A stretch of DNA of 50,302 nt from Chitinophagaceae bacterium (GCA_014879565.1 JACSRW010000015.1:1-50302), one strand, 5' to 3'. Positions 25,063 to 33,579 are shown, counted from the first letter of the stretch. The notes: generated from the sequence alone by a model not told the origin. Numbers and translations are program-made.

Positions 25063-26109
25063 ATGAAAAAAACAGGAAAAAATATCCGGCATCTCCGTTT
25101 CCCGGAACTGGAACAATGGCTGGAGGAAAAAGGTGAAAAGAAATTCAGGGCCCGTCAGATCTGGGAATGGCTCTGGCAGAAACATGCCATGAGTTTCGCG
25201 GATATGACCAATCTGAGTAAGGTACTCAGGCAGGAACTTGGCGAGCATTTCACGCTACCTGCCCTGCAGGTGGAAACCACCCAGTATTCCGCCGATGGCA
25301 CTATTAAGTCCCGTTTCCAGACCTGGGACGGCCACCTGGTGGAAGGAGTGCTGATTCCCACCACCTCACGCTTTACCGCCTGTGTTTCCTCCCAGATCGG
25401 TTGTTCCCTCAGCTGCAAATTCTGTGCTACCGGATATATTGACCGTAAACGTAATCTTGATTTTGACGAAATCTATGATGAAGTGGTGCTGATCGGACAG
25501 CAGTGTGAACGGGTGCACGGAAAAAAACTCAGCAATATCGTTTTTATGGGCATGGGAGAACCCCTGCTGAATTATAAAAATGTGCTGAAGGCCATTGAAC
25601 GGATCACTGCTGAAGACGGACTGGCCATGAGTCCGCGCCGGATCACCGTATCCACGGCCGGAGTAGCCAAGGGGATCCGCCAGCTGGGAGAGGATAAGGT
25701 TAAATTCAAACTGGCCCTTTCACTACATGCCGCCAATGATAAAAAGCGGCATGAGATCATGCCCATCAATGACACAAATAATATTCAGACCCTGGTGGAG
25801 GCCCTGAATTATTTCTATAAACAAACGGGCAACGAAATAACATTTGAATACATCCTTTTCAAAGACTTTAATGATACCCTGAAAGATGCGGATGAGCTGA
25901 TAAAAATTTACCGCCAGGTGCCGGCTGATCTCATTAATATCATTGAATACAATCCCATTGATTTCGCCCGTTTTGAAAAACCCGAAGAAGCGAAAGTCCA
26001 GGCTTTTATGGAATACCTGGAAAAACACCGCGTGAATGTGCGTCTGCGCAAAAGCCGGGGAAAAGATATTGATGCGGCCTGCGGGCAATTGGCGAATAAA
26101 GAAAGTTGA
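25063..26109 (+). CDS. rlmN: Dual-specificity 23S rRNA/tRNA adenine-C2 methyltransferase RlmN
   Basis: A 348-residue radical-SAM enzyme that methylates A2503 of 23S rRNA and A37 of some tRNAs. The ATG at 25063 (MKKTGKNIRHLRFPELEQWL) is chosen from the promoter position. Visible are the [4Fe-4S]/SAM motif CSLSCKFCATG, the SAM-binding MGMGEPLLNY, and the C-terminal catalytic Cys in DAACGQLAN. An N-terminal helical domain (FRARQIWEWLWQKHAMSF) binds RNA. All residues for activity are present. Confidence 0.96.
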   Translation: MKKTGKNIRHLRFPELEQWLEEKGEKKFRARQIWEWLWQKHAMSFADMTNLSKVLRQELGEHFTLPALQVETTQYSADGTIKSRFQTWDGHLVEGVLIPTTSRFTACVSSQIGCSLSCKFCATGYIDRKRNLDFDEIYDEVVLIGQQCERVHGKKLSNIVFMGMGEPLLNYKNVLKAIERITAEDGLAMSPRRITVSTAGVAKGIRQLGEDKVKFKLALSLHAANDKKRHEIMPINDTNNIQTLVEALNYFYKQTGNEITFEYILFKDFNDTLKDADELIKIYRQVPADLINIIEYNPIDFARFEKPEEAKVQAFMEYLEKHRVNVRLRKSRGKDIDAACGQLANKES

Positions 26110-26179
26110 GGAGTTTGGGGTTTGGCAGAGCCTCAAAACAAACAATATACCTCTCAGGATGCCCCAATAAACCCACAAT

Positions 26180-26250
26180 GCACCCCTACAGGGTGCCCAT
26201 TTACGTCAATCACATTACATTTCTACCTACAATGCACCCCTACGGGGTGC
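26180..26250. repeat. Pair of 17-bp hairpins, REP-like
   Basis: GCACCCCTACAGGGTGC at 26180-26196 and GCACCCCTACGGGGTGC at 26234-26250 lie in the same orientation, 54 bases apart, each preceded by ACAAT. The stem is GCACCCC with GGGGTGC (one mismatch in the first copy) and the loop is TAC. A third, slightly degenerate copy is at 10247-10262. Confidence 0.75.
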
Positions 26251-26262
26251 TCCCATTGCCTA

Positions 26263-26346
26263 TTCCCCATTCCCCACTCCCCATTCACCATTCCCCACTC
26301 CCTATTCACCACTCCCCACTCCCTATTCACCACTCCCCACTCCCCA
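26263..26346. repeat. Four tandem 21-bp CT-rich units
   Basis: Units start at 26263, 26284, 26305 and 26326. The second to fourth have the form TTCACCA(T/C)TCCCCACTCCC plus (T/C)A. The period is a multiple of three, which explains why an open frame (Ser-Pro-Leu-Pro-Ile-His repeats) runs across it. A short relative of this sequence is seen in the cysN-cysD gap (43390-43414). Confidence 0.8.
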
Positions 26347-26450
26347 TTAAACCTTCCCCCTTCTTCCCGGTCCTAAATCCGTTCACATTAATTAACGTGG
26401 ATGGCCGAAGGTTCTTTAAACAAGCCGCCGTCTCAAAGAAAAACAAGCAC

Positions 26451-27191
26451 ATGAAAAAGATAATGCTCCCTGCGCTGGCCCTCGCGCTTGCGCTCTCCGC
26501 TTCTGCACAGGAAATACCGGAACGCAAAACAGACCGGCATCCGATGATGAAACAACGGATGGAAAAAGGCCGGCATGACCGCCAGATGGCAATGAAACAG
26601 CTTAATCTGACAGATGCCCAGAAAGAACAGTTTAAGACAGAAAACCAGGCTTTCCGCAAAAAAGTGGAAGACCTGAAAAAAAATGAAGATATAACGGTGA
26701 AGGAATGGAAAGCCCGGATGGAGAAACTCCGGAAAGAACACCAGGCGAATATGCAGTCTGTGTTTACTCCCGAACAAAAGGCCCAACTTGATAAGATGAA
26801 GAAAGACCGGGAGGCCAAACACCAGGACATGATGAAAAAAAGAGCGGAACATCTTAAAAGCAGCCTGAACCTGACGGATGAGCAATCCGCCAAACTGGAA
26901 AAAAGCCGCCAGGATATGGCCGTAAAAATGAAGACGCTGCGGGAAGACAAAAAAATGACGCCCGAGCAAAAAAGAGAAGCCATGAAAGCACTGGTTGAAA
27001 AACAAAAAGAAACCATGCAGTCCACCCTTACCGAAGAGCAGTTGAAAAAAATGAAGGAAATGCGCAAAAAACACCCGGCTGGTCCCGGTAAAGGTTTCAG
27101 AGGTCCTGAGGGACAAAAAGGCCCCAAGGGACAAAAAGGTAACAGCGGCACCGAAAGCAAACCCGCCCCATCAGAAAAAGAAATGATATAA
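26451..27191 (+). CDS. Spy/CpxP-like secreted LTxxQ-motif protein
   Basis: A 246-residue protein with a signal peptide (MKKIMLPALALALALSASAQ), followed by a highly charged, Lys/Met/Glu-rich helical region. Several LTxxQ-type motifs are visible: LNLTDAQKEQF, FTPEQKAQL, LNLTDEQSAKL, MTPEQKREAM and LTEEQLKKM. This is the pattern of Spy/CpxP-like periplasmic chaperones or sensors, here with more repeats than usual. The C-terminal 40 residues are Gly/Pro/Lys-rich. The start at 26451 is set by the signal peptide; a longer frame upstream runs through repeats. It is followed by a strong hairpin. Confidence 0.82.
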   Translation: MKKIMLPALALALALSASAQEIPERKTDRHPMMKQRMEKGRHDRQMAMKQLNLTDAQKEQFKTENQAFRKKVEDLKKNEDITVKEWKARMEKLRKEHQANMQSVFTPEQKAQLDKMKKDREAKHQDMMKKRAEHLKSSLNLTDEQSAKLEKSRQDMAVKMKTLREDKKMTPEQKREAMKALVEKQKETMQSTLTEEQLKKMKEMRKKHPAGPGKGFRGPEGQKGPKGQKGNSGTESKPAPSEKEMI

Positions 27192-27212
27192 CCATTCACC
27201 CTTAAACCATGA

Positions 27213-27248
27213 ACGGAAACAGCCCGGCATCTGCCGGGCTGTTTCCGT
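27213..27248 (+). terminator. Perfect 17-bp stem-loop after the Spy-like gene
   Basis: Bases 27213-27229 and 27232-27248 are exact reverse complements with a 2-base spacer (effectively a 4-base loop). It starts 21 bases after the stop codon. No T-run follows on the plus strand, so it may stop transcription poorly, or instead stabilise the 3' end of the mRNA. Confidence 0.55.
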
Positions 27249-27264
27249 ATTCAGCAATTAAACT

Positions 27265-27272
27265 TACCTTTG
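27265..27272 (+). promoter_or_regulatory. -7 promoter box (TACCTTTG) of the pseudouridine synthase gene
   Basis: An exact TAnnTTTG match between the hairpin at 27213-27248 and the ATG at 27308. It supports the start at 27308 over an in-frame ATG at 27209, which would lie before the promoter. Confidence 0.6.
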
Positions 27273-27307
27273 CAGTTCATCCTGTTGTAAAACAGCAAAA
27301 CACACGC

Positions 27308-28255
27308 ATGAAAAAGTCAACCGACAATTTTGGCAAATTCGCCAACAAAATCAGCAACGCCGCCAAAAAAGAAAAATTCAAAGCTGAAAAAAGACTGGTC
27401 CGTAAGGAAAGAGAACAGTTTTTTGAACAGAAAAAAGCGGAGTCCCGGGCCCGGTTAGCCCCGGCTAATCAGCAGGCAACCCCCAAGGGACAGGCGCCCG
27501 CTCCTGCGGCCCACCAGCGAAAGGAGACCGATGAACGGATGCCGCTGAACAAGTTTATTGCCCATGCCGGCGTGGCAGCCCGGAGGGAAGCCGCCGATAT
27601 GGTACGCAAGGGACTTGTGAAAGTAAATAACGAACAGGTTACCGAGCCGGGTCATAAAGTGAGTGCCAAAGATGTGGTGAGTGTAAACGGCAAAAGAATA
27701 TACCTGGCCAAAGACCTGGTCTATGTACTGCTTAATAAACCCAAGGACTATATTACCAGCACTTCCGATCCGCAGGGTCGCAAAACGGTGCTCGACCTGC
27801 TGCGTCATGCCAGCAAGGAACGGATTTACCCGGTCGGCCGGCTGGACAGAAACACATCCGGTGTATTGCTCCTCACCAATGACGGGGAATTGGCGCAGCA
27901 ACTCACCCATCCCAGTCATGAAGTGAAGAAAGTCTATCATGTTACCCTGAACAAACCGCTGGAGAAGAAAGATTTTGAAAAAATCCTGCAAGGAGTAACC
28001 CTGGATGACGGGCCGGCGCATGTAGATGTACTGGCTTATGCGGACAGTAAAGACAAAACCCAGCTCGGGGTGGAGATTCACAGCGGACGCAACCGGATTG
28101 TACGCCGGATCTTCGAATCACTCGGGTATGATGTCAAAAACCTGGACCGCGTCGTCTTTGCCGGTCTTACCAAAAAAAATGTGGACCGCGGCAAATGGCG
28201 CTTTCTGACGGAAAAAGAAGTCCGTGACCTCAAACATTTCGGAAAAGGCAAATAA
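27308..28255 (+). CDS. rRNA pseudouridine synthase, RluB/RsuA family
   Basis: A 315-residue enzyme. The first 75 residues are a basic, Lys/Glu/Ala-rich disordered tail, followed by an S4 RNA-binding domain (MPLNKFIAHAGVAARREAADMV at about 78-98) and the RsuA/RluB-type catalytic domain. The catalytic Asp is in PVGRLDRNTSGVLLLTNDGE; other family parts are VLLNKPKDYITSTSDPQGRKTV and HSGRNRIVRRIFESLGYDV (seen as GRNRIVRRIFESLGY). It modifies uridine in 23S or 16S rRNA; the exact site cannot be told. The start was placed at 27308 from the promoter and basic N-terminus. Confidence 0.92.
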   Translation: MKKSTDNFGKFANKISNAAKKEKFKAEKRLVRKEREQFFEQKKAESRARLAPANQQATPKGQAPAPAAHQRKETDERMPLNKFIAHAGVAARREAADMVRKGLVKVNNEQVTEPGHKVSAKDVVSVNGKRIYLAKDLVYVLLNKPKDYITSTSDPQGRKTVLDLLRHASKERIYPVGRLDRNTSGVLLLTNDGELAQQLTHPSHEVKKVYHVTLNKPLEKKDFEKILQGVTLDDGPAHVDVLAYADSKDKTQLGVEIHSGRNRIVRRIFESLGYDVKNLDRVVFAGLTKKNVDRGKWRFLTEKEVRDLKHFGKGK

Positions 28256-28267
28256 GCGGCTTACACA

Positions 28268-28990
28268 ATGACAAATCTCAAAGAAATTATACTGGCCGAA
28301 ACGGCAGACTGGGTGGCCGTAAACAAACCCTCCGGCCTGCTCTCCATCCCCGACCGGGAAGGAAAAGAAATTTCCCTGAAGGTTCTGCTCGCCGGAAAAT
28401 ACGGGCATATTTACACGGTTCACCGGATTGACAAAGACACCAGCGGGCTCATTCTCTTTGCCAAAAATGAAGCAGCGCACCGGCACTTATCCCTCCAGTT
28501 TGAGGAAAGGGAAACAGAAAAAATTTACCAGGGACTGGTACTGGGCGTACCGGCTGAAACAAAAGGCCGGACAGATGCGGCCATTGCAGAACATCCCGTA
28601 CAAAAAGGACTGATGGTTGTGCACCGGAAAGGCAAAGAGGCCGTCACTGAATACGAGGTACTGGAAGATTTCGGGCGTTATGCGCTGTTACAATTCCGGA
28701 TTCTGACCGGTCGTACCCACCAGATCCGGGTACATATGAAGAACCTGGGCCATCCGATCGTATGTGACCCGCTGTACGGAGATGGCAAATCCTTGTTACT
28801 TTCCGCCGTGAAAGCAAAATTCAAATTATCGAAAACCGATGAAGAGGAACGTCCGCTGATGGGCCGCCTGGCCCTGCATGCTTTCCGGCTTGGTTTTAAT
28901 GATACAAATGGTGAAAGGGTACAACTCGAAGCCCCGTTGCAAAAAGACATGAGAGCTACCCTGTCGCAACTGCGCAAAAGACTGAAATGA
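28268..28990 (+). CDS. RluA-family pseudouridine synthase without S4 domain
   Basis: A 240-residue enzyme. The catalytic motif of the RluA family is VHRIDKDTSGLILFAK (Asp in HRIDKDTSG), with VAVNKPSGLLSIPD at the N-terminus and LTGRTHQIRVHMKNLGHPIV later. There is no S4 domain, and the length suits the tRNA- or rRNA-specific short RluA proteins. It follows the RluB-type gene after 12 bases, so both are probably made from one mRNA. It is convergent with metZ, with only four bases between the stops. Confidence 0.92.
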   Translation: MTNLKEIILAETADWVAVNKPSGLLSIPDREGKEISLKVLLAGKYGHIYTVHRIDKDTSGLILFAKNEAAHRHLSLQFEERETEKIYQGLVLGVPAETKGRTDAAIAEHPVQKGLMVVHRKGKEAVTEYEVLEDFGRYALLQFRILTGRTHQIRVHMKNLGHPIVCDPLYGDGKSLLLSAVKAKFKLSKTDEEERPLMGRLALHAFRLGFNDTNGERVQLEAPLQKDMRATLSQLRKRLK

Positions 28991-28994
28991 GCTT

Positions 28995-30167
28995 TTATGC
29001 TTTATCCAGGGCACCCAGCAGGTCATCCAGGATATCTGCCGGATCTTCCAGCCCAACCGATACCCTGATCAGACCGGGTGTAATGCCAACGGCTGCCCTT
29101 TCCGCTTCGGTGAGTTTGGAATGGGTGGTTGAGGCCGGGTGAGAGGCAATGGTCCGGCTATCCCCCAGGTTGTTGGTCATGGAGATCATCTGCAAGGCGT
29201 TCAGAAATTTCCGGCCGCTGTTGATGCCCCCTTTCAGTTCAAGGGTTACAATACCACCCCCGTTACTCATTTGTTTTTTGGCTATGGCATGTTGGGGATG
29301 GCTGGCCAACCAGGGATATTTCACCCAGCTGATCTTTTCATGTCCCTGCAGTTTCTCCGCTATATAAAGTGCAGAAGACGCATGACGGTCCATACGCACA
29401 AATAGCGTTTCCAGACTTTTGCTGAGCACCCAGGCATTAAAGGGACTGAGTGAGGGTCCGGTGTTGCGGATAAACAGATAGATGGGATGGATCAATTCTT
29501 TCCTTCCCACCACCACGCCGCCAAGTACCCTGCCCTGTCCGTCAATAAACTTGGTGGCTGAATGCAGCACCAGGTCGGCGCCGAAACGGATGGGCTGTTG
29601 TACAGCCGGGGTGGCAAAACAGTTATCCACCACGAAGAGAATACCGTGTTTTTTGCAAATCCCGCTGACCTGTTCCAGGTCAATGATATCAAGCCCGGGA
29701 TTACTGGGCGTTTCCAGGTAAAGCAGTTTGGTATTCTTTTTCACCAGGGATTCAATAGTCTCCGGCCGGTTCATATCAAAATAGGAATACTCAATGCCCC
29801 ATTTCGGCAGGTATTTGCTCAGGATAGTGTGGGTGGAACCAAAAACTGCCGAGGCGGAAAGAATATGATCCCCCTGGCTGAGAAAGGTCATAAATGTACC
29901 AAAGATGGCCGCCATACCTGTGCCGGTGGCCACCCCGTCTTCTGCGCCTTCCAGGGCGGCTATTTTATTGATAAATTCATCCACGGACGGATTGGAAAAG
30001 CGGGAATAAATATTCACTTCCGGGCTGTCACTCGCAAAGGCCGCGGCCATATCTTCCGCCGAATCATAGGTAAAACTGCTGGTCAGAAACAGCGGCGTGG
30101 AATGTTCTTTCTGGGCGGTTTTGCGGGTTTGTGTGCGGATGGCGCGGGTGGAAGGTTTGTGTTTCAT
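28995..30167 (-). CDS. metZ: O-succinylhomoserine sulfhydrylase (trans-sulfuration-type PLP enzyme)
   Basis: A 390-residue enzyme of the Cys/Met-metabolism PLP family. The PLP lysine is in LVLHSATKFIDGQGRVLGG, a form of the motif typical of MetZ; also visible are YSRFSNPSVDEFINKIAALEGAE and LLYLETPSNPGLDI. MetZ joins sulfide to an activated homoserine to give homocysteine, and so can use the sulfide produced by the sulfur island that starts 50 bases upstream. Cystathionine gamma-synthase is a close alternative. A box of the form TATCTTTA lies 18 bases before the ATG; none of the 21-bp operators of the island is seen here. Confidence 0.88.
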   Translation of the reverse strand: MKHKPSTRAIRTQTRKTAQKEHSTPLFLTSSFTYDSAEDMAAAFASDSPEVNIYSRFSNPSVDEFINKIAALEGAEDGVATGTGMAAIFGTFMTFLSQGDHILSASAVFGSTHTILSKYLPKWGIEYSYFDMNRPETIESLVKKNTKLLYLETPSNPGLDIIDLEQVSGICKKHGILFVVDNCFATPAVQQPIRFGADLVLHSATKFIDGQGRVLGGVVVGRKELIHPIYLFIRNTGPSLSPFNAWVLSKSLETLFVRMDRHASSALYIAEKLQGHEKISWVKYPWLASHPQHAIAKKQMSNGGGIVTLELKGGINSGRKFLNALQMISMTNNLGDSRTIASHPASTTHSKLTEAERAAVGITPGLIRVSVGLEDPADILDDLLGALDKA

Positions 30168-30185
30168 CTCGGTAATTATATGGGG

Positions 30186-30193
30186 TAAAGATA
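30186..30193 (-). promoter_or_regulatory. Near-consensus -7 box (TATCTTTA) of metZ
   Basis: TAAAGATA on the plus strand gives TATCTTTA on the minus strand, one base off TAnnTTTG, 18 bases ahead of the metZ ATG. Confidence 0.45.
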
Positions 30194-30219
30194 CCCATTT
30201 TTAACGGGCCTTTCAGGCG

Positions 30220-30969
30220 TTAACGCCAGTCAAGGTTCTGGAAGAAAAAAATCCGGGGCACATGGATATGCCTGTACTGGTACCCGGATGCCAGTTGCTG
30301 ATAAAAATACATGTACCCGGCCTGCAGGCTGGTGGTCTTGCTCAGATGAAAGTTGAGCCCCGCAAAAAACCGGTTCTGATCAAAATAGTTATACTTTATC
30401 TGTTTACCGGCATTAATATGCAGTTCATCATTCAGCACCAGGGATACCGTGCCCTTTTCAAAGCGTTTGGCGGAAAGCGGAAACATGGCGAGTATGTTAT
30501 ACCGGAAACGGAAATTGAAAGCGTATCCGCCGGCCAGTTCATTTGCATTCAGCACATTTCTTCTCCATCGTTCTTCCAGCCGCAGCCATTGCATCAGCCG
30601 CAGCTTTGGAAAATTTGTATGCCACTGCACCTGCTGCCAGGGCCGGTGTTCCGGTCTTGAAATATTTCCGTGATTATCCGCCGGGAAGTGATTCACATAC
30701 GCATATCCCGCTGTCAGCTTGAGCTGATCATGGAGGTAATAGGTAATCCCCGCGCGGAAAATGCCCTGCGATAAACCGGATACAAGATCCTCTTTGGTAC
30801 GAAGGTGCAGATCCAGCCATACTCCCCATTTATCCGATATACGGGTCTGATTTAGGTAGGCGACCCATACCTGGGAAATCACTTCTTTCTCTTTTACCTG
30901 CGCTCCGGCCGGCAAACGGGTCAGCAGGGCAAGGAAGATCAGCCAGTAAGTCCGGTTGGTATTTGTCAT
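30220..30969 (-). CDS. DUF2490 outer-membrane beta-barrel protein
   Basis: A 249-residue protein with a signal peptide (MTNTNRTYWLIFLALLTRLPAGAQ) and a DUF2490-like beta-barrel: QVWVAYLNQTRISDKWGVWLDLHLR, ITYYLHDQLKLTAGYAYVNHFP, RLEERWRRN and alternating hydrophobic strands to the aromatic C-terminus (FFFQNLDWR). The ATG at 30969 is preferred over a GTG two codons upstream. The gene lies 51 bases after the TonB-dependent receptor gene and has its own exact -7 box. The function is unknown; an envelope partner of the receptor is possible. Confidence 0.8.
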   Translation of the reverse strand: MTNTNRTYWLIFLALLTRLPAGAQVKEKEVISQVWVAYLNQTRISDKWGVWLDLHLRTKEDLVSGLSQGIFRAGITYYLHDQLKLTAGYAYVNHFPADNHGNISRPEHRPWQQVQWHTNFPKLRLMQWLRLEERWRRNVLNANELAGGYAFNFRFRYNILAMFPLSAKRFEKGTVSLVLNDELHINAGKQIKYNYFDQNRFFAGLNFHLSKTTSLQAGYMYFYQQLASGYQYRHIHVPRIFFFQNLDWR

Positions 30970-30986
30970 ATACACTCGATGAACAG

Positions 30987-30994
30987 CAAAAATA
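30987..30994 (-). promoter_or_regulatory. -7 promoter box (TATTTTTG) of the DUF2490 gene
   Basis: CAAAAATA on the plus strand, an exact TAnnTTTG match on the minus strand, 17 bases ahead of the ATG at 30969. It lies between the receptor stop and the DUF2490 gene. Confidence 0.5.
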
Positions 30995-31020
30995 ATCCTT
31001 CAGTTGCTGAAACGAAGTAA

Positions 31021-33567
31021 TCAGTTCACATTATAACGAAGTGTTATACCGTACATCCTGGGATCACCCAGCACGGACGCATAATGACCCGCATTCCCTC
31101 CTGCCGGCAACAGTTGCTCATGATAATTACGGTCAAGCAGGTTTCTGACCCAAATAAAAGCAGAGAGTCCCTGTTTTGTTTTAAAACCAAACCGTGCATT
31201 AATCAGCTCATACCCTTCAATATTGAGATATGCGGAGGGGGAAGGACTCGAAGAAAAGCCCGAACGGTAAAAGAGATCAGCGCCCAGGTAAAAGCAGGAT
31301 GCTTTTCCGAGGAAAACAGCCGGGAATGTATACTCTGCCCCGGTGGAAAAGGACCAGGGTGAAATACCGGGCAATTCACCTCCGGAGATATCTTTAAAGG
31401 CCACCTGTACATTATTCAGCGTGTTACCTGTTTCTTCCAGAGGCAGGGGTGCATTGGTAAACCGTACATACCTGGCATTGGTATAAGCGACGGATCCGTA
31501 AAAGGAAAATTTTTCACCCAAACGGTAACTGGTTTCCAGTTCACCGCCCCGTATCCGCACTTTTTCCGCGTTGGCAATATAGCCCCGGTTCACTCCCAGC
31601 TCGGGTGACTGTACATTGGTCTGGTAGTTCCGGATTTCTGTTTGAAAGAAAGTCAGGTTCAGGATAAGATCCTTTGCAGGAGATGTTTTAACACCGGCCT
31701 CCAGGTGCTGCACATACTCCGGTTTAATAACGGCCAGCTGGGTTGCTGCCTGTCCGTTAATGCTGGGAAGACCGGCCACATTTACCCCTACCGGTTTGAA
31801 GGCGGTGGAATAGGTGGCATACGCGTTCATACGGCTGTTGGGTTTATAGGCGACTGTCAGGTTACCGGTGAGGTTTGTTTCATCCGCATCAGCTACATAT
31901 TGCTGACTGGTATAGACCGCGTTTTTCAGGGCGATCAGGGCCGGATCAGTTGTTATCAGCCCGCCATAGGTGGTCCGGTTATAGGAAACATCCTTTTTAT
32001 CAAAATTAATCCGCAAGCCGGGGAGCACATGTAATACAGGACTGATTTGCCAGTCCGCATTTACAAAAGCCGCCGCGCTGAAAGATTTTATGGATGCTTT
32101 GGTGGAGATGCCATATCCATCAAACAAACCGGGGGTTTCCCATAAACTGCTGGTGGAACTTTTGGAAAAACGCCATTGCGCGGAACCGGATTCCTCCGTG
32201 CCATTGATATTCACTTCCTGCCCTATAAAAAACAAACCGGCCACCCCGCTGAGCGAAGCGGAGAGCTCACCCGCATAACGGATTTCCTGTGACCAGTTGC
32301 GGTGTTTGGCGGGATTCTGGGATTTGGCAAGGGCCTGCAGTCCGGTAAAATCGCGGTCATTGGAAGGATCCCAGTTCCAGAACCGGTAAGCTGTGGTGGA
32401 AGTAAGGGTACCTCCGCCCAGTCTGGCATCTATATTAACAGATCCGCCTCCCAGTTCATTACCCGATTTCCAGGGAGTATCATGATCCACAATCCGGTCA
32501 AATGCGTTTTGGGAAGGTAAGGTATAATTAAGGTCAGCAATGATAGCATTGAACTGGCGATAGGCCGCCCTTTTAGTCGGCACCACCCCCGCTACCACCT
32601 GGGCATACCCTTCGGGACGCTGACGGGAATAATCCCCGGAAAGGGTAACCTGTACTTTATCCGTTAAATTATACAGGAACTGTGTTTTCAGCCCGAGGTT
32701 ATTGATATCATTAATGTACCGGTCTGTTCTTTTATTATAAACCGTCCCGTCTCTTTGTGTACCGGAGAATGAAAAACGGGCCGCCAGTTTGCGGCTGAGC
32801 GGACCGGTTACGGATGCCTTGGCCTGGATGAAGCCATAGTTTCCGTAACTGGTCTCAAAACCGGCACCGCTCTTAAACGCAGGTTTGCGGGTGGTGATAT
32901 TAAAAGCGCCCGAAGTCGTATTCTTACCGAAAAGGGTGCCCTGTGGTCCGCGTAATACTTCCACCCGTTCCACATCAATAAAATCCAGGGTGGCCACTGC
33001 CGGGCGGGCAAAGTATACCCCATCAATATAAAAACCCACACCCGGATCCAGGCCGTCATTGGTCAGTCCAAACGGCGAGCCGGTTCCCCGGATATTCACC
33101 CCCGTATTCCGGGGATTGGAGGTATACATCTGTACGGAAGGAATCAATTCCTTAATCCGGGTTACATTGAAGGCGCCGGCATCATCAATAGCCGCACCGC
33201 CGATCACCGTTACCGGAATGGGCACATCCTGTAACACTTCTTTTCTTCTTCTGGAGGTGATGACTACCGTATCCCGCTGAAACAGGGGCATTAACCGGAT
33301 CAGCAATTCATCCTGTAAGCTTGTTTTTACCAGCACATCGCGGTGCTCATACCCCACCGAAGAGAACTGCAGCACAAAGGGAATGGGCTTATTGACCGGT
33401 AATGTAAAATGACCTGCCGAATCAGTACTGGTTCCCGCACCGGACCCTTTTACGGTAACACTGGCAAAAGGAATACCCTGGTTGCTGCTGTTAACCACGC
33501 GTCCGCTGATCTGAGCGGCGGCCAGGAAGTAAAAAAATAAACCCGGTAAAAAAAGGAGCTTTCTCAT
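31021..33567 (-). CDS. TonB-dependent outer-membrane receptor, sulfur-island member
   Basis: An 848-residue receptor: signal peptide (MRKLLFLPGLFFYFLAAAQ), carboxypeptidase-like regulatory domain (about 20-100, ISGRVVNSSNQGIPFASVTVKG), plug domain (about 110-225; IPVTVIGGAAIDDAGAFNVT, VEVLRGPQGTLFGKNTTSGAFN) and a 22-strand barrel ending in GDPRMYGITLRYNVN. No SusD partner is encoded, so it is not a glycan-type SusC system. Its promoter (33636-33643) is flanked by two 21-bp operators that also occur at the siroheme and cys promoters. It therefore probably takes up a sulfur source or a related cofactor; the substrate itself cannot be read. It would depend on the Ton motor of the kind encoded at 20-2392. 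Confidence 0.93.
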   Translation of the reverse strand: MRKLLFLPGLFFYFLAAAQISGRVVNSSNQGIPFASVTVKGSGAGTSTDSAGHFTLPVNKPIPFVLQFSSVGYEHRDVLVKTSLQDELLIRLMPLFQRDTVVITSRRRKEVLQDVPIPVTVIGGAAIDDAGAFNVTRIKELIPSVQMYTSNPRNTGVNIRGTGSPFGLTNDGLDPGVGFYIDGVYFARPAVATLDFIDVERVEVLRGPQGTLFGKNTTSGAFNITTRKPAFKSGAGFETSYGNYGFIQAKASVTGPLSRKLAARFSFSGTQRDGTVYNKRTDRYINDINNLGLKTQFLYNLTDKVQVTLSGDYSRQRPEGYAQVVAGVVPTKRAAYRQFNAIIADLNYTLPSQNAFDRIVDHDTPWKSGNELGGGSVNIDARLGGGTLTSTTAYRFWNWDPSNDRDFTGLQALAKSQNPAKHRNWSQEIRYAGELSASLSGVAGLFFIGQEVNINGTEESGSAQWRFSKSSTSSLWETPGLFDGYGISTKASIKSFSAAAFVNADWQISPVLHVLPGLRINFDKKDVSYNRTTYGGLITTDPALIALKNAVYTSQQYVADADETNLTGNLTVAYKPNSRMNAYATYSTAFKPVGVNVAGLPSINGQAATQLAVIKPEYVQHLEAGVKTSPAKDLILNLTFFQTEIRNYQTNVQSPELGVNRGYIANAEKVRIRGGELETSYRLGEKFSFYGSVAYTNARYVRFTNAPLPLEETGNTLNNVQVAFKDISGGELPGISPWSFSTGAEYTFPAVFLGKASCFYLGADLFYRSGFSSSPSPSAYLNIEGYELINARFGFKTKQGLSAFIWVRNLLDRNYHEQLLPAGGNAGHYASVLGDPRMYGITLRYNVN

Positions 33568-33579
33568 ATGCTGTTTATT

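Larger units (their letters stand above)
26110..26450. other. 341-base intergenic region made mostly of repeats
   Basis: Between rlmN and the Spy-like gene there is no credible gene. The region holds two copies of a 17-bp hairpin (26180-26250), a 21-bp tandem array (26263-26346) and about 100 bases of unique sequence ahead of the Spy-like ATG. An open frame crosses it but has no recognisable start or composition of a real protein. I see no clear -7 box for the Spy-like gene. Confidence 0.7.

Noticed and set aside
26263-26346. Possible CRISPR array
   Set aside because: The units follow each other without unique spacers, and no cas gene is present. The same holds for the array at 16845-16955.
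30168-30219. SAM riboswitch ahead of metZ
   Set aside because: The space between the -7 box and the ATG is only 18 bases, too short for any known SAM riboswitch.
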